A stretch of 64,000 nucleotides of DNA from Lumbricus terrestris (lineage: Eukaryota > Annelida > Clitellata > Crassiclitellata > Lumbricidae): assembly GCA_949752735.1 (NCBI GenBank), contig OX457050.1, positions 41,626,784 through 41,690,783 on the forward strand, in the 5' to 3' direction. The position numbers were made by a program, and so were the translations under genes. Every line of letters begins with the position of its first letter. Within the stretch, counting starts at the first letter, position 1. Under the pieces are notes generated by a model, which searched no databases, was not told where the DNA came from, and saw only the letters and a program-made list of their open reading frames with translations. Of the stretch, positions 1 through 11,036 are shown in pieces.

Positions 1-75
1 ATGTATGTATGTATGTATGTATGCATAAAATCTATGTATGTAAGTATGCATGTATGTGTGTATGTATGCAGGTTT
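1..75. repeat. (TATG)n microsatellite
   Basis: Perfect tatg repeats open the window and decay into imperfect copies by about base 75. It is a simple repeat with no coding value. Confidence 0.9.
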
Positions 76-444
76 GCATGCACGCAGATATACAATTTCA
101 GCAGGTCGCGTCAAGAAAAATGGGCCTCTAGAATTTCTGACGGGTCATGAGACAGGTCAAGAGTAAAATAGGCAGGTATCACCGCCACTGCGCAAACAGT
201 CCTTTAACTTCTATTAGTATGTTACGTAAGCTGGAGGTCCTGAATTTTAAAACGTGTTTTTTCATGTGTTTTTTTTCTTAGACAAGCCTTTGCAGAAGTT
301 TGTAAATAAACGTTAATTCAGGGAATACTTGTTTCTAATCAATGCTGACTAAAGACAAAATAATTGCCAAAATAATGGCTGAACATGCTTATCTTGATAA
401 TATTATAGGGTTCTTGTGTAACAACATTCAAAATAATTATGCGA

Positions 445-606
445 CGCTGGAGCAAAAATTCCACGACGCCGCGCTGCGCCGCCGACGCCGACATTTTGAG
501 GGCGCCGCCGCCGCCGATTTTTGTTTGTCGGCGCGCCGCCGCCGCCGACCAAAAATGACCGGCGCGCCGCCGCCGACACTCTCATGTCGGCGCAGGGCTC
601 TGCCTT
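445..606. repeat. GC-rich GCC/GCCGAC low-complexity insert
   Basis: About 160 bases of nearly pure GCCGCC and GCCGAC triplets in an AT-rich neighbourhood. It directly abuts the 3' part of the LINE reverse transcriptase on the minus strand and replaces its natural C-terminus. The open frames on both strands (342-608 plus, and the Arg/Gly-rich tail of the minus frame) follow from the composition. Whether this is an expanded simple repeat or the end of another element cannot be decided here. Confidence 0.75.
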
Positions 607-1567
607 GAGGGTTCTGATGGCATAGAGTGAGGCAGTACCAGAGCAGATAATCTTGTTGATGTGGTCTGTAACAGTTAATTTCTCTCCAATGAGAACTCCT
701 AATGCCTTGATGGATTTTGTACGGGAAACTCCAGAGATTGATGAATGTGTTGAGAGTGAGCTCTTGTTGCGTCTGATAATAGCAATTTCACGTGTTTTGT
801 CGGAATTGATCCGCAAGTTCTTTCCTTTAGACCAGTTGGTGATGTGTTGGAGTTCATCTGTTGCAGTAGATAAGTGATTAGAGCCAATAAAGAGATAGGA
901 ATCGTCAGCATATTTAGAGAGACGGTTCTGGGAATGAAGAGGGTGGAGGTCAGATGTACCTACTATGAAGTCAGCTGGGCCTATAACAGATCCCTGAATA
1001 ACACTGGCGTTGATGGTAATAGAAGCAGATGTAACTCCTTTGAAGCGAGTTGAGTGTTTCCTGCCATATAAGTAGTTGACGAGCCAGTTGTAGATACAAT
1101 CTGGAATGTTCAAGGATGCTAATAAGCTTGTTATTGCAGAGTGTTTGATAGAATCAAATGCTTTTGAGTAGTCCATAGAGATTATAACAACATGATCATT
1201 ACTCTTGAGTAGATCCGAAGCGTGATGTATAATGGATATCAGAGCAGCGGTGGTCGAGCCAGTTGGTCGAAAGGCATATTGGTCATGAAGAGACATCGGT
1301 TCAGGCATGTCAACAAAACTAGGATATAGGTAGGTATGGACAACAATACGTTCCACTATCCGAGAGAGCACCGGTAGCACAGAGAGCGGGCGGTAGTCAG
1401 ATGGCAAGGTTGGATTGGTGGTCTTTGCTTTAGGATAGATAATGGCCTCTTTCCATTGCTTTGGAACAAAGGAGACTGCAAGAGATTGATTAATGAGAGA
1501 AGCCAGTATGTACGCGTAGCCTGGAGCTGTAAGCCTGAGGAACCAAGCTGGAAGACCATCACGTCCC
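606..1567 (-). pseudogene. non-LTR retrotransposon reverse transcriptase fragment
   Basis: A LINE reverse transcriptase would copy the element RNA at a nicked chromosomal target. Read on the minus strand, the frame is open from about 1567 (no ATG; it begins in the conserved LPAWFLRL stretch) through DYRPLSVLPVLSRIVER, motif A DYSKAFDS (about 1152-1173), motif B VIQGSVIGP (about 978-1003) and the catalytic YADD at 901-912. It continues to about 606, where it runs into GC-rich low-complexity DNA and loses its own C-terminus. The endonuclease domain is absent. The fragment is therefore 5'-truncated, as LINE copies usually are, and also lacks its 3' end. The sequence resembles the CR1/Jockey group, but I do not assign a clade. 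RT identity is firm; activity is very unlikely. Confidence 0.88.
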
Positions 1568-1829
1568 TCTCAATACATGCCTCTTGGCGTGAAATTTGTG
1601 AGCAATTTTTTTAAGATCACAGTCTACAAGTTGCCATTATAATGTTGTAAAAAATATTTAAACAATGGGACGGGACACATATTAAAGTCCTAAACCATGA
1701 CAATCAGCACTGAAATGATGAGCAACCTCGGTAAATTACAACTTAGAATACCACCAGTGCAGTGTGGAAACTAAACAAATTTCGAAAATGGGATTGGTAC
1801 TTCACCTTCCAAAACCCCTACCCAGCTAG
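1568..1829. other. spacer, nothing recognised
   Basis: AT-rich sequence between the LINE fragment and the first foldback element. I see no coding frame, RNA gene or repeat in it. Confidence 0.5.
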
Positions 1830-1838
1830 GTGCTCGTG

Positions 1839-2582
1839 GGTTCCATGACACATAATCCTGCGACAATTAATCCCGCGACATTTAATCCCGCGACCAAGTA
1901 ATCCCGCGGCAATTAATCCCGGCGACATTTTAGCCTGGCGACACTTAATCCCGCGACCAATTAATCCCGCGACACTTAATCCCGGTGCCATTTAATCCCG
2001 CGACACTTAATACCGGAAAAGTAAAATAACATTTGAAAGAAAGTTAAATTCCATAAAAGCAATATTCACAGCAATATTTACTGTTTTTGAAAAAAATAGC
2101 TCCGTTGGCATTGTCGCGATGTTTAATGTATTCGTAATGTCCATGTATCACAGTCTGTTTGCCTTTGCTGCTGCTGCCGAAATTCGCCTTCATGTGATCA
2201 CTGCCCTATCGTAAACTGAACTTCGCAAATCCTGTTTAAAATCCTTTATAATGATCGTTTTATGTACAGATGTACAACAGAAAACCAGAACAGATATCTC
2301 GAGGTTGCCCTGCCTAATTGGCAACATGTGTGCAACAATAGTCGAGCCACCAGCTAATTGGTTATGTAGACAACAATAGTCTACAAGTATTCGTACTCAC
2401 GTGTGTACAGGTATTAAGTGTCGCGGTATCAAATGTCGCGGGATTAAGTGTCGCCGGGATTAAATGTCGCCGAGATAAACTGTCGTGGAATTAACTGACG
2501 CGGGATTAAATGTCGCCGGGACTAAGTGTCCGGTATTAACTGTCGAGGTATTAAGTGTCGCGGGATTAAATGTCGTGCTACC
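1839..2582. mobile_element. foldback element, AATCCCGCGACA-arm family
   Basis: The left arm (1839 to about 2020) is a run of 16-18 base units of the form ttAATCCCGCGACA. The right arm (about 2405-2582) is the same motif in reverse orientation (gtcgcgGGATTaa). About 390 bases of non-repetitive sequence separate them. The outermost bases are GGTTCCATGACA on the left and, read inward from the right, GGTAGCACGACA. A perfect 9 bp duplication, GTGCTCGTG, flanks it at 1830-1838 and 2583-2591. There is no coding capacity, so it is non-autonomous. The GGT(T/A) terminus and 9 bp duplication match the GACAACTGGTCTAC family elsewhere in the window. Confidence 0.88.
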
Positions 2583-2591
2583 GTGCTCGTG

Positions 2592-3236
2592 CATTGGAAA
2601 TTATTGTCCTTCGGTCGCTCGTTCGTTTCCACAAACCCAGGACCAAGTCTGCGGCTATGTTCACACACACATGCTGGTTATCATGGATGAATGACACCAG
2701 AGCTTGTAGCATATAAAATTTCCAGCAGTCGTACCCTAAGCCAAGTCATGGTGTGGTAAAATATCATCTACATGTAGATCGGCGACGCGGTTCCTGGTTA
2801 AAACTGCTATTAGCCTAAACAGTACATATTCGTGTTGATGTGGGTGTCAGTATAGGCCTATCGATCAATAATGACCATTTCGGAGGTTTGCTAATGATAT
2901 TTATCGGTGTTACATCGTATTTTGCAGTTAGTGGGTTATATTTTGTACAAAATTTGAAATTAGCTCAAAGATTTTATTTCGTGGGGAAATATCTCATCTT
3001 GTCTGCTAGTTTTAGCTTTAGCAAAACAATGTCATGTTGTTCTTAGCCTAATGACCAGGGTTTCAGAGCAGAAAAGCAACATTTAGACCTACCCTTACAT
3101 AGGCCTACTAGCGAAACTTTGGAAGTGTCCAGGAACATAGGACCATTTAACTTTATTACAATTAACAATCTTTCTGAGATATTTCCAATTCCAGCAACAA
3201 CAGAGGATCTGTAAGGGAGCTTTAAGGGATCTCTAG
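2592..3236. other. spacer, nothing recognised
   Basis: Unique-looking AT-rich sequence between two foldback elements. The short frame at 2840-3046 has no recognisable domain and I do not support it as a gene. Confidence 0.5.
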
Positions 3237-3639
3237 GGTGTCACGACAACTCGTCTACCGACAACTCGTCTAACGACAAGTGGTCTCCGGACAATTCGTC
3301 TACGACAACTGGTCTACGACAACTGGTCTACGACAACTGGTCTACGACAACTGGTCTACACAGAACTCGTACACGACAAAACGTTCATTGGGAATTCTTT
3401 AGTCAATGGCTTTTGCCGCTCAAAGAGAAGCTGGATTGATTAAACGAACTCTTTATAAAGCGAAAAATGATTGATGAAAACCTCGAAGCAAAAAGTAGAC
3501 CGGCAAAATGAACGAATTGATAAATATATTTCTTATAAAGTTTATGATGGCTTCACAAAACGATCGCGTTGCTGAATAAATCCCGTTTCTGTTTCACGTA
3601 TATATAATATAGAACCTTCATCTAGATTCGATTTCAGAA

Positions 3640-4781
3640 ATAAAGAAAGCTTCATGCAGCGTCTATTTCTTTAGCGGTCTTCTCATTAATCCAGCTTCCA
3701 TTTAAGATATATTAGACCTTCATCCAGTTTCCATTTCTTAAGCGTTTTTCATTCATCCAGCTTCTATTTCGGATTAATAATAGCTTCATCCAGCTACCAT
3801 TTCTTAAGCGTTTCATCATTCATCCAGCTCCTATTTCGGATTAATAATAGCTTCATCCAGCTTCCATTTCTTAAGCGTTTTTCATTCATCCAGCTTCTAT
3901 TTCGGATTAATAATAGCTTCATCCAGCTACCATTTCTTAAGCGTTTCATCATTCATCCAGCTCCTGTTTCGGATTAATAATAGCTTCATCCAGCTACCAT
4001 TTCTTACGCGTTTCATCATTCATCCAGCTCCTTTTTCGGATTAATAATAGCTTCATGCAGCGTCTATTTCTTTAGCGGTGTTCTCGTTCATCCAGCTCCT
4101 TTTTCAGATATATTAGAGCTTCATCCAGCTTCCATTTCTTAAGCGTTTCATCATTCATCCAGCTCCTATTTCAGATATATTATACATTCATCCAGCTTCC
4201 ATTTCTTAAGCGTTTTATCATTCATCCAGCTCCTATTTCAGATATATTAGACCTTCATCCAGCTTCCATTTCTTAAGCGTTTAATCATTCATCCAGCTCC
4301 TATTTAAGATATAGACCTTTATCCAGCTTCCATTTCTTAAGCGTTTTTCATTCATCCAGCTTCTATTTCGGATTAATAAAAGCTTCATCCAGCTACCATT
4401 TCTTAAGACTTCGCTCATTCATCCAGCTCCTATTTCAGATCTATAAATGCCTTAATCCAGCTTCCATTTCTCAAGCCTTCGATCATTCATCCAGCTTGTA
4501 TTTCAGATATATAAATACACTCATCCAGCTTCCATTCTTAAGCGTTTTTATTCATCCAGCTTCTATTTCTTTAGCGTTCTAATTAATCCAGCTTCTATTT
4601 CAGATATAAAAATACACTCATCCAGCTTCCATTCTTAAGCGTTTTATTCATCCACCTTCCATCTCGTAAGCGTTTTTCCAATTAATCCAGCTCCGTTTTC
4701 AGATATATAATACCTTGATCAGAGTTTCTATTTCTTTAGCGTTCTTCTCGTTAATCCAGATTCTATTTCAGATCTATAAAT
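3640..4781. repeat. tandem array of CATCCAGCTTCCATTT-type units, forward
   Basis: Irregular tandem units of roughly 30-70 bases alternate 'tcatccagcttccatttcttaagcg' and 'cagctcctatttcagatatat' blocks. The array forms the left interior of the large foldback and mirrors the reversed array at 9860-10640. There are no coding features. Confidence 0.85.
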
Positions 4782-5667
4782 GGAGCGCGGACATTTCCCC
4801 CCTGGACAAAACCCCGGACAAACCCCCCCCGGACAATAACCCCCCCGGACAATTCCCCCCCTGATTTAGCCTAGGACATTAACCCCCCCGGACAATTCCC
4901 CCCTTTGCTTCCAATTAGGCAAAAATGTGTTTCATCCAACTACTTTTTAAATAACAATTATTTTTATCCATCCCGCTCCAATTTAAGCAAGAATATTTTC
5001 ATCAATCCAGCTTCCATTTAAGCAAGAATATTTTCATCAATCCAGCTTCCATTTAGGCAAGAATATCTTCATCAATCCAGCTTCCATTTAAGCTAGAATA
5101 TTTTCATCAATCCAGCTTCCATTTAGCAAGAATATTTTTCATCAATCCAGCTTCCATTTAAGCAAGAATATTTTCATCAATCCAGCTTCCATTTAAGCAA
5201 GAATATTTTCATCAATCCAGCTTCCATTTAAGCAAGAATATTTTCATCAATCCAGCTTCCATTTAGCAAGAATATTTTTCATCAATCCAGCTTCCATTTA
5301 AGCAAGAATATTTTCATCAATCCAGCTTCCATTTAAGCAAGAATATTTTCATCAATCCAGCTTCCATTTAAGCAAGAATATTTTCATCAATCCAGCTTCC
5401 ATTTAAGCAAGAATATTTTCATCAATTCAGCTTCCATTTAAGTAAAAATTATTTGACATCAATCCGGCTTCTATTTAGCAAGAAATCTTTTCATCAATCC
5501 AACTTGTGTTCTTAGGACCACCGTTTTATAGTAATACCACTTACACGCAATATGTTCGACAAGGGGGGGGGAATTGTCCTACCTTGGGGGGGAATTGTCC
5601 GGGGGGGTTTTGTCCGGGGGGGTTTTGTCCGGGGGGGTTTTGTCCAGGGGGGAAATGTCCTACACTC
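4782..5667. mobile_element. foldback element, GGACATTTCCCCCC-arm family (copy 1)
   Basis: The left arm (4782 to about 4915) begins GGAGCGCGGACATTTCC and continues as TGGACAAAACC/GGACAATTCCCCCC units. The right arm (about 5555-5667) is the inverted counterpart ending AATGTCCTACACTC. A perfect 8 bp duplication, CTATAAAT, lies at 4774-4781 and 5668-5675. Between the arms is a very regular 35 bp tandem repeat (see separate entry). The element is nested in the large composite foldback. There is no protein-coding capacity. Confidence 0.9.
4965..5460. repeat. 35 bp tandem repeat inside copy 1
   Basis: About a dozen nearly identical 35 base units of the form CATCAATCCAGCTTCCATTT + AAGCAAGAATATTTT; unit starts are 35 bases apart (for example 5000 and 5035). 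Some copies have one base deleted in 'ttaagcaag'. There are no unique spacers, so it is not a CRISPR array. Confidence 0.92.
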
Positions 5668-5675
5668 CTATAAAT

Positions 5676-6940
5676 ACACTCATTCAGGTTCCATTCTTAA
5701 GCGTTTTTATTCATCCACCGTCCATTTCGTAAGCGTTTTTTCTAATTAATCCAGCTCCTATTTCAGATATATAATACCTTGATCCAGTTTCTATTTCTTT
5801 AGCGTTCTTCTCATTAATCCAGCTTCTATTTCAGATATATAAATACACTCATCCAGCTTCCATTTCTTAAGCGTTCTTTTAATTAATCCAGCTCCTCCTT
5901 CAGATATATAATATCTTGATACAGTTTCTATTTCGCATGAGAAATGGAAGATATATTGATGAAAAGAACGCTTGAGAATTGGAAGCTGGATGAAGGTTCT
6001 TTTGAAGGCGAAAAAGCAGCTGGATTTATTAAACCAATGCTTGAGAAATGGAAGCTGAAAGATTTTTTATGTGAAATAGAGGCTGGATTTATTAAACGAA
6101 TGCTTGAGTAATGGAAGCTGGATGAAGATTCATTTAGTTGAAATAGAAGCTGGATTGACGACAATAGCGCTTGATAAATGGAAGTTAGATGAAGGTATTT
6201 TTATATCTTAAATATAAGCTGGATTAATTATAAGAAGCTTGAGATATGGAAGCGGGATTAGGGTATTTTTATATCTTAAATAGAAGCTGGATTAAATATA
6301 AGAAGCTTGGGAAATGGAAGCAGGATTAAAGTATTTTATATCTTATAAGGAAGATGGATTCAGGTATTTTTATATCTTAAATAGAAGCTGGATTAATGAT
6401 AAAGAGCTTAAGAAATGGAAGCTGGATGAAGATATAATATATCAGAAATAGTAGCTGAATTTATGAGAAGAACGCTTAAGAAAAATAGAAGCTGGATGAA
6501 TTAAGAACGCTTAAGAAATGGAACTAGATGAAGGTATAATATATCAGAAATGGTTGCTGGAATAATTAGAAGAGCGCCTAAGAAATGGAAGCTGGATTAA
6601 GGCATTTAGAGATCTGAAATAGAGGCTGGATTAATTAAAAGAACGCTAAAGAAATAGAAGCTGGATGAATTAAAAACGCTTAAGAAATGAAAGCTGGATG
6701 AAGTATATCTGAAATAGGAGCTGGATTACTGAGAGGAACGCTAAAGAAATGGAAGCTGGATGAATTAAGAACGCATAAGAAATGAAAGCTGGATGAGTGT
6801 ATTTATATATCTGAAATAGGAGGTGGATTAATGAGAAGAACGCTATAGAAATGGAAGCTGGATGAATGATCGAGCGCTAAAGAAATGGAAGCTGGATGAG
6901 TGATTTTATATATCTGAAATAGAAACTGGATGAATGATCG
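5676..6940. repeat. tandem array of GGAAGCTGGATGAA-type units
   Basis: The array is forward at 5676-5935 and then reversed, reading aatagaagctggatgaa and aaatggaagctggat, to 6940. The orientation switch near 5935 is the local centre of the palindrome. Short open frames here are products of the repeat. Confidence 0.85.
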
Positions 6941-7415
6941 GGATGTAGGACATTTCCCCCCTGGACATTCCCCCCCCCGGACATTTCCCCCCGGACATTT
7001 CCCCCCTGGACGTTCCCCCCCCCGATTTTGACTAGGACATTTCCCCCCCGGACATTCCCCCCCTCTGTGCATACAACATCAAAAAGTTAAATAGAAGCTG
7101 GATGAAGGTATTTTCAGACCTGAAACAGAAGCTTGATTGATGAAAAAATGCAAGTTAAATAGAAGCTGGATAAGGTATTTTTAGACCTGAAATAGAAACT
7201 GGATGATGAAAAAATGCAACTTAAATAGAAGCTGGATGAAGGTATTTTTAGACCTTTTTCACCTGTAAAACGTATTCATCCAGCTTCCATTTCTCAAGCG
7301 CTTTTTCATATGTTGAAGACCATAAAAACAATGGTTTCCGCATGTCCTAGAGTAGGGGGGGAAACGTCCGGGGGGGAAACGTCCGGGGTGAAATGTCCGA
7401 AGGGGGGAATGTCCA

Positions 7416-9202
7416 CATGGGCGCCCGCAGGATTTTTTGCAGGGGGGGTCAGTCATGACCAGGAGAGTTAAGATATTTAAAATGTCATTAAAAACTAGGC
7501 AGCTTACACAATTACATTTCCTCAGTATAACGTACGTACTACTGTTTACGAGTCTTTTGCAATGAGACGAACAAAATCTTTCAACAATTTCTGACTATAG
7601 ATTTATGGCACATGTAGGCCAAAGGCCTACATGTGCCATGTAGGCCCAAGCCTACATTCATAGTAAAAAAAGCTATAACACTAATAACTGACTAACAGTA
7701 TCAGGGACGTCAGTTCTGTTTTTCCAGGTCACAGAGAAAATTCATGGGCAAAACTTGGCCAGCTTGTTAAAATAATTATTTCCTATGTGCAAGACACTGT
7801 GGATGAATGATCAAACATGTATTCTTGGCCAGAAATAATAATTATTTATGTGGGAAGCCCTGGTCATGGTCCCTGACGCCAGGCATGACAGATGTTCATA
7901 ACATAGCCTTAACCATTATATAATATTATGTATAAGTAAATAGTTATATATATACAGATACACAGTCTGCCAGGCAACATTTGTGAATTTATATGCTACA
8001 AAGTGGAACTTTTGTCAACCATCTGTACTGTCACTGTGTGCCTTCACTTCAATCAAAGACTCAAATGGAATTACATGTAAGAAGACTCAATTTTAAATAG
8101 GTCGATATGCAACCTATCTTGGCCCTATGCAATTATAATATTATGTAATTATACTATTCACTCACACAGTCATTCCAGGAAGCTGTTTAGTGGCGCTTTA
8201 AGAAGTCTGAACAGAGGTGCTCTCAGTCCACTGAGCCAAGGTTAAGCAGAAGACTTGAGTTGGAAAAAGACAGATAATGAAAGGAAGGAACAAGTTCAAA
8301 TAAAAGAAAATAGTACAGGACATGCATGTCGACAATTAAAGTCTATCCAATCATTACATTAATTACAACTGTGATTTCCAAATCAATAGACTCACATAAT
8401 AGGCCTGGCCTACCGCGGATCCGTTGGGGCGATGGCGGAGTGGTGTGCGTTTGGAAGGCGACGAGGCAGACTGCTGGCGTAGCATTCTGCAGTGCATTAA
8501 TGGCAGTTCGAAAAAATTTCTGTAAAACTCAGTGTGTCGTTTCGGGTACTGCTGTGCTGTCGTCAGATTGTGCGAACCGTAACGAATAAAAGGTTATAAA
8601 CTGAACTCCATGAGTCCATGTCCCCGGTCAGCTTTTCTTTTTGATCATCCACTCTCCAGTTCTGATGCAACTCTAATCATCAGCCAGAGGTTACGATCCC
8701 TACTAAACAATCGGACTAAATTCCTCTCCTTCCCCTCCCGGGCCGACCTTCCACTCTCAGGGCCGCCTTTGCCCTTCCGACGTGAGTTTGGCTCGTTTCT
8801 GATCCCTCCCCGTTTCTCACTTGGCTCAAATTGCGCCCGCCCTGTATAGGGATAGAAGCCACTACTATGCTAATGATTCGGTCTTCTGCGGCCCAATTTT
8901 ATTAATTCCCCCTCATCTGTCGCACTCAGTCCTGTGTAGTGTGTATCTCATATTTCGCCTCTTTGTCTTAAGAATCTCCTTCATGCTCGTCCGACATGTG
9001 CATTCTCATTCAACACCTTATTCGACCTTACAGGTCGCCGGGTGTTAATGGAACGAAAGGCGATCCAACTGCATGGGCTATAATGCTTGTTCTCCCCTCA
9101 CTGTCAGACGGTGGTTGCGGTACCCATCGGCTGTAAACGGTTCATAGGTTACGGACTATAGATAATAGACCTGTATGTATATATATATTGTTATTGACGT
9201 GC

Positions 9203-9251
<49 letters not shown>

Positions 9252-9821
9252 GTGTGTGTGTGCGTGTCTGTGTGAATATATACTGAGAGGGTGAAATTAG
9301 TCTGACGTCTTTGAGCATTTATTATCCAGAGGTCTATGCCTGGTGGGCATTGCCTTAGTATACTGAGTCGTGTTTTGAGACCTCCATGACTGAGTCCTTC
9401 CTGTGAAGTCTGCATATCGGGCAACGCATCTCATCGATCCACTCCTCCCTGTCCATCGCCAGCTGCGCTGACCTCTTCCCCAGATACCTCCAAACACCCC
9501 ATGCAAGTCGTATCTAATTACTGTGTCAGACCCACATAAATTGTGCATCTGTGACTCTGTGTATCGTACATACAACAGGCTAGAGGATGTAGTTCAGAAA
9601 CTGTGACCATGTTGTGGCCTCGTTGTGGTATTTTGAACACCGTACGGCGTATGCAAAATAGGTCAACTGTTTGAACAATTGGCCAAATTGGGGTGGGTGC
9701 AAATGCATCATTTCCCGTTTTACCACTGACGTTTTCCCAGAAAGTATCATTATTGATATTTTGTCATGATTTCCAGGGGGGGTCACGCGACCCCCCTTGA
9801 CCTATGCTGCGGGCGCCCATG
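7416..9821. mobile_element. hAT-type DNA transposon, non-autonomous, 2.4 kb
   Basis: The ends are perfect inverted repeats CATGGGCGCCCGCA / TGCGGGCGCCCATG. An exact 8 bp target duplication, AATGTCCA, lies at 7408-7415 and 9822-9829. CA-starting termini and 8 bp duplications are the known signature of the hAT superfamily. No transposase frame is visible: the short frames (8326-8589, 8610-8849, 9191-9575) show no hAT dimerisation or catalytic motif I recognise. Inside are a hairpin around 7606-7655 (cacatgtaggcc and its inverse) and a (TA)n/(TG)n microsatellite. The target was the arm of a GGACATTTCC foldback, so the insertion is younger than that element. Confidence 0.88.
9206..9265. repeat. 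(TA)n followed by (TG)n microsatellite
   Basis: About 42 bases of alternating TA, then a short TG/CG run, inside the hAT-like element. Confidence 0.95.
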
Positions 9822-9859
9822 AATGTCCAGGGGGGAAATGTCCGTTCCCCGCTGATCGA

Positions 9860-10640
9860 AGGCTTAAGAAATGGAAGCTGGATTAAGGCATTTATAGATC
9901 TGAAATAGGAGCTGGATTAATTAGAAAAACGCTTAAGAAATGGAAGGTGGATGAATTAAAACGCTTAAGAATGGAAGCTGGATGAGTGTATTTATAGATC
10001 TGAAATAGAAGCGGAATTGAAGAAAAACGCTAAAGAAATGGAAGCTGGATGAAGGTATAATATATCGGAAATAGGAGCTGAATTAATCAGAAGAACGCAT
10101 AAGAAATGGAAGCTGGATGAGTGTATTTATAGATCTGAAATAGAAGCTGGATTAACTAGAAGAACGCTTTAGAAATGGAAGCTAGATGAAGATAGTATAT
10201 GTCTGAAAAAGAAGCGGGATTAATTAGAAGAACGCTTAAGAAATAGAAGCTGGATGAATTAAAACGCTTATGAATGGAAGCTGGATAAAAAGCATTTATA
10301 GATCCGAAATAGGAGCTGGATTAATTAAAAGGACGCTAAATAAATGGAAGCTGGATGAGTATATTTATAGATGTGAAAGAGAAGCGGAATTGACGAAAAA
10401 CGCTAAAGAAATGGAAGCTGGATGAAGGTATAATATATAAGAAAAAGCAGCTGAATTTATGGGAAGAACGCTTAAGAAATAGAAGCTGGATGAATTAAAA
10501 ACGCTTCAGAAATGAAAGCTGGATCAAGGTATTATATATCTGAAATAGAAGCTGGATGAATGATGGAACGCTTAAGAAATAGAAGCTGGATGAAGGTATT
10601 ATATATTTCAAATAGAAGCTGGATGAATGATTATTATATT
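9860..10640. repeat. tandem array of GGAAGCTGGATGAA units, reversed
   Basis: This mirrors the 3640-4781 array and completes the interior of the 7.8 kb foldback. It has no supported genes. Confidence 0.85.
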
Positions 10641-11036
10641 TACCAGTGCGATCAGTTCGTGAATCTACTTTTTTATTCACATTATTTTCATCATTTCTGC
10701 TTCGTTAAAAAGACGTGCCTTTCGTCGGTCTACTTTTTTGCATCGAGGGTTTCATTAGTCGATTTTCGCTTGATAAAGAGTTCTTTTAATCAATCCAGCT
10801 TCTCTTTGAGCGGCAAAAGCCATTGACTAAAGAATTCCCAATGAACGTTTTGTCGTGTACGAGTTCTGTGTAGACCAGTTGTCGTAGACCAGTTGTCGTA
10901 GACCAGTTGTCGTAGACCAGTTGTCGTAGACGAATTGTCCGGAGACCACTTGTCGTTAGACGAGTTGTCGGTAGACGAGTTGTCGTGGAACCCTTTTGTA
11001 GCTCTCATGTCATGTGTATTCTTCTATCCAACTGAG

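Larger units (their letters stand above)
6941..9852. mobile_element. foldback element, GGACATTTCC-arm family (copy 2), split by hAT-like insertion
   Basis: The left arm (6941 to about 7065) begins GGATGTAGGACATTTCC with repeated GGACATTCCCCCC units. The inverted right arm starts at about 7350 and is interrupted at 7416 by a 2.4 kb hAT-like element. It resumes at 9822 and ends near 9852. Without the insertion the element is about 0.5 kb. The flanking host array reads 'gaatgatcg' on the left and 'tgatcgaag' on the right, and the undisturbed array elsewhere reads 'gaatgatcgaag', so at least TGATCG is duplicated. Confidence 0.78.
3237..10992. mobile_element. 7.8 kb composite foldback element, GACAACTGGTCTAC arms
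   Basis: The left end reads GGTGTCACGACAACTCG, followed by units of GACAA(C/G)T(C/G)GTCTAC. The sequence from 3237 to about 3450 recurs as its reverse complement at about 10785-10992, matching almost base for base, including the non-repetitive stretch around CAAAACGTTCATTGGG. Inside the arms lie long arrays of the CATCCAGCTTCCATTT motif (3640-4780 forward; about 5930-6940 and 9860-10640 reversed). Two GGACATTTCC foldbacks and a hAT-type element are nested within. Flanking 9-mers (3228-3236 and 10993-11001) agree at only 5 of 9 positions. The pair of ends may therefore come from two insertions or a rearrangement rather than one event. Confidence 0.8.

Noticed and set aside
342..608. 88-codon plus frame with Arg-rich C-terminus.
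   Set aside because: Most of it is the GC-rich triplet repeat; no domain is present.
4965..5460. Regular 35 bp repeats that could suggest a CRISPR array.
   Set aside because: Units are contiguous with no unique spacers, lie in a foldback transposon, and the genome is animal.
8326..9575. Short frames inside the hAT-like element as possible transposase pieces.
   Set aside because: No hAT dimerisation motif or catalytic context could be recognised, and frames are short and unconnected.
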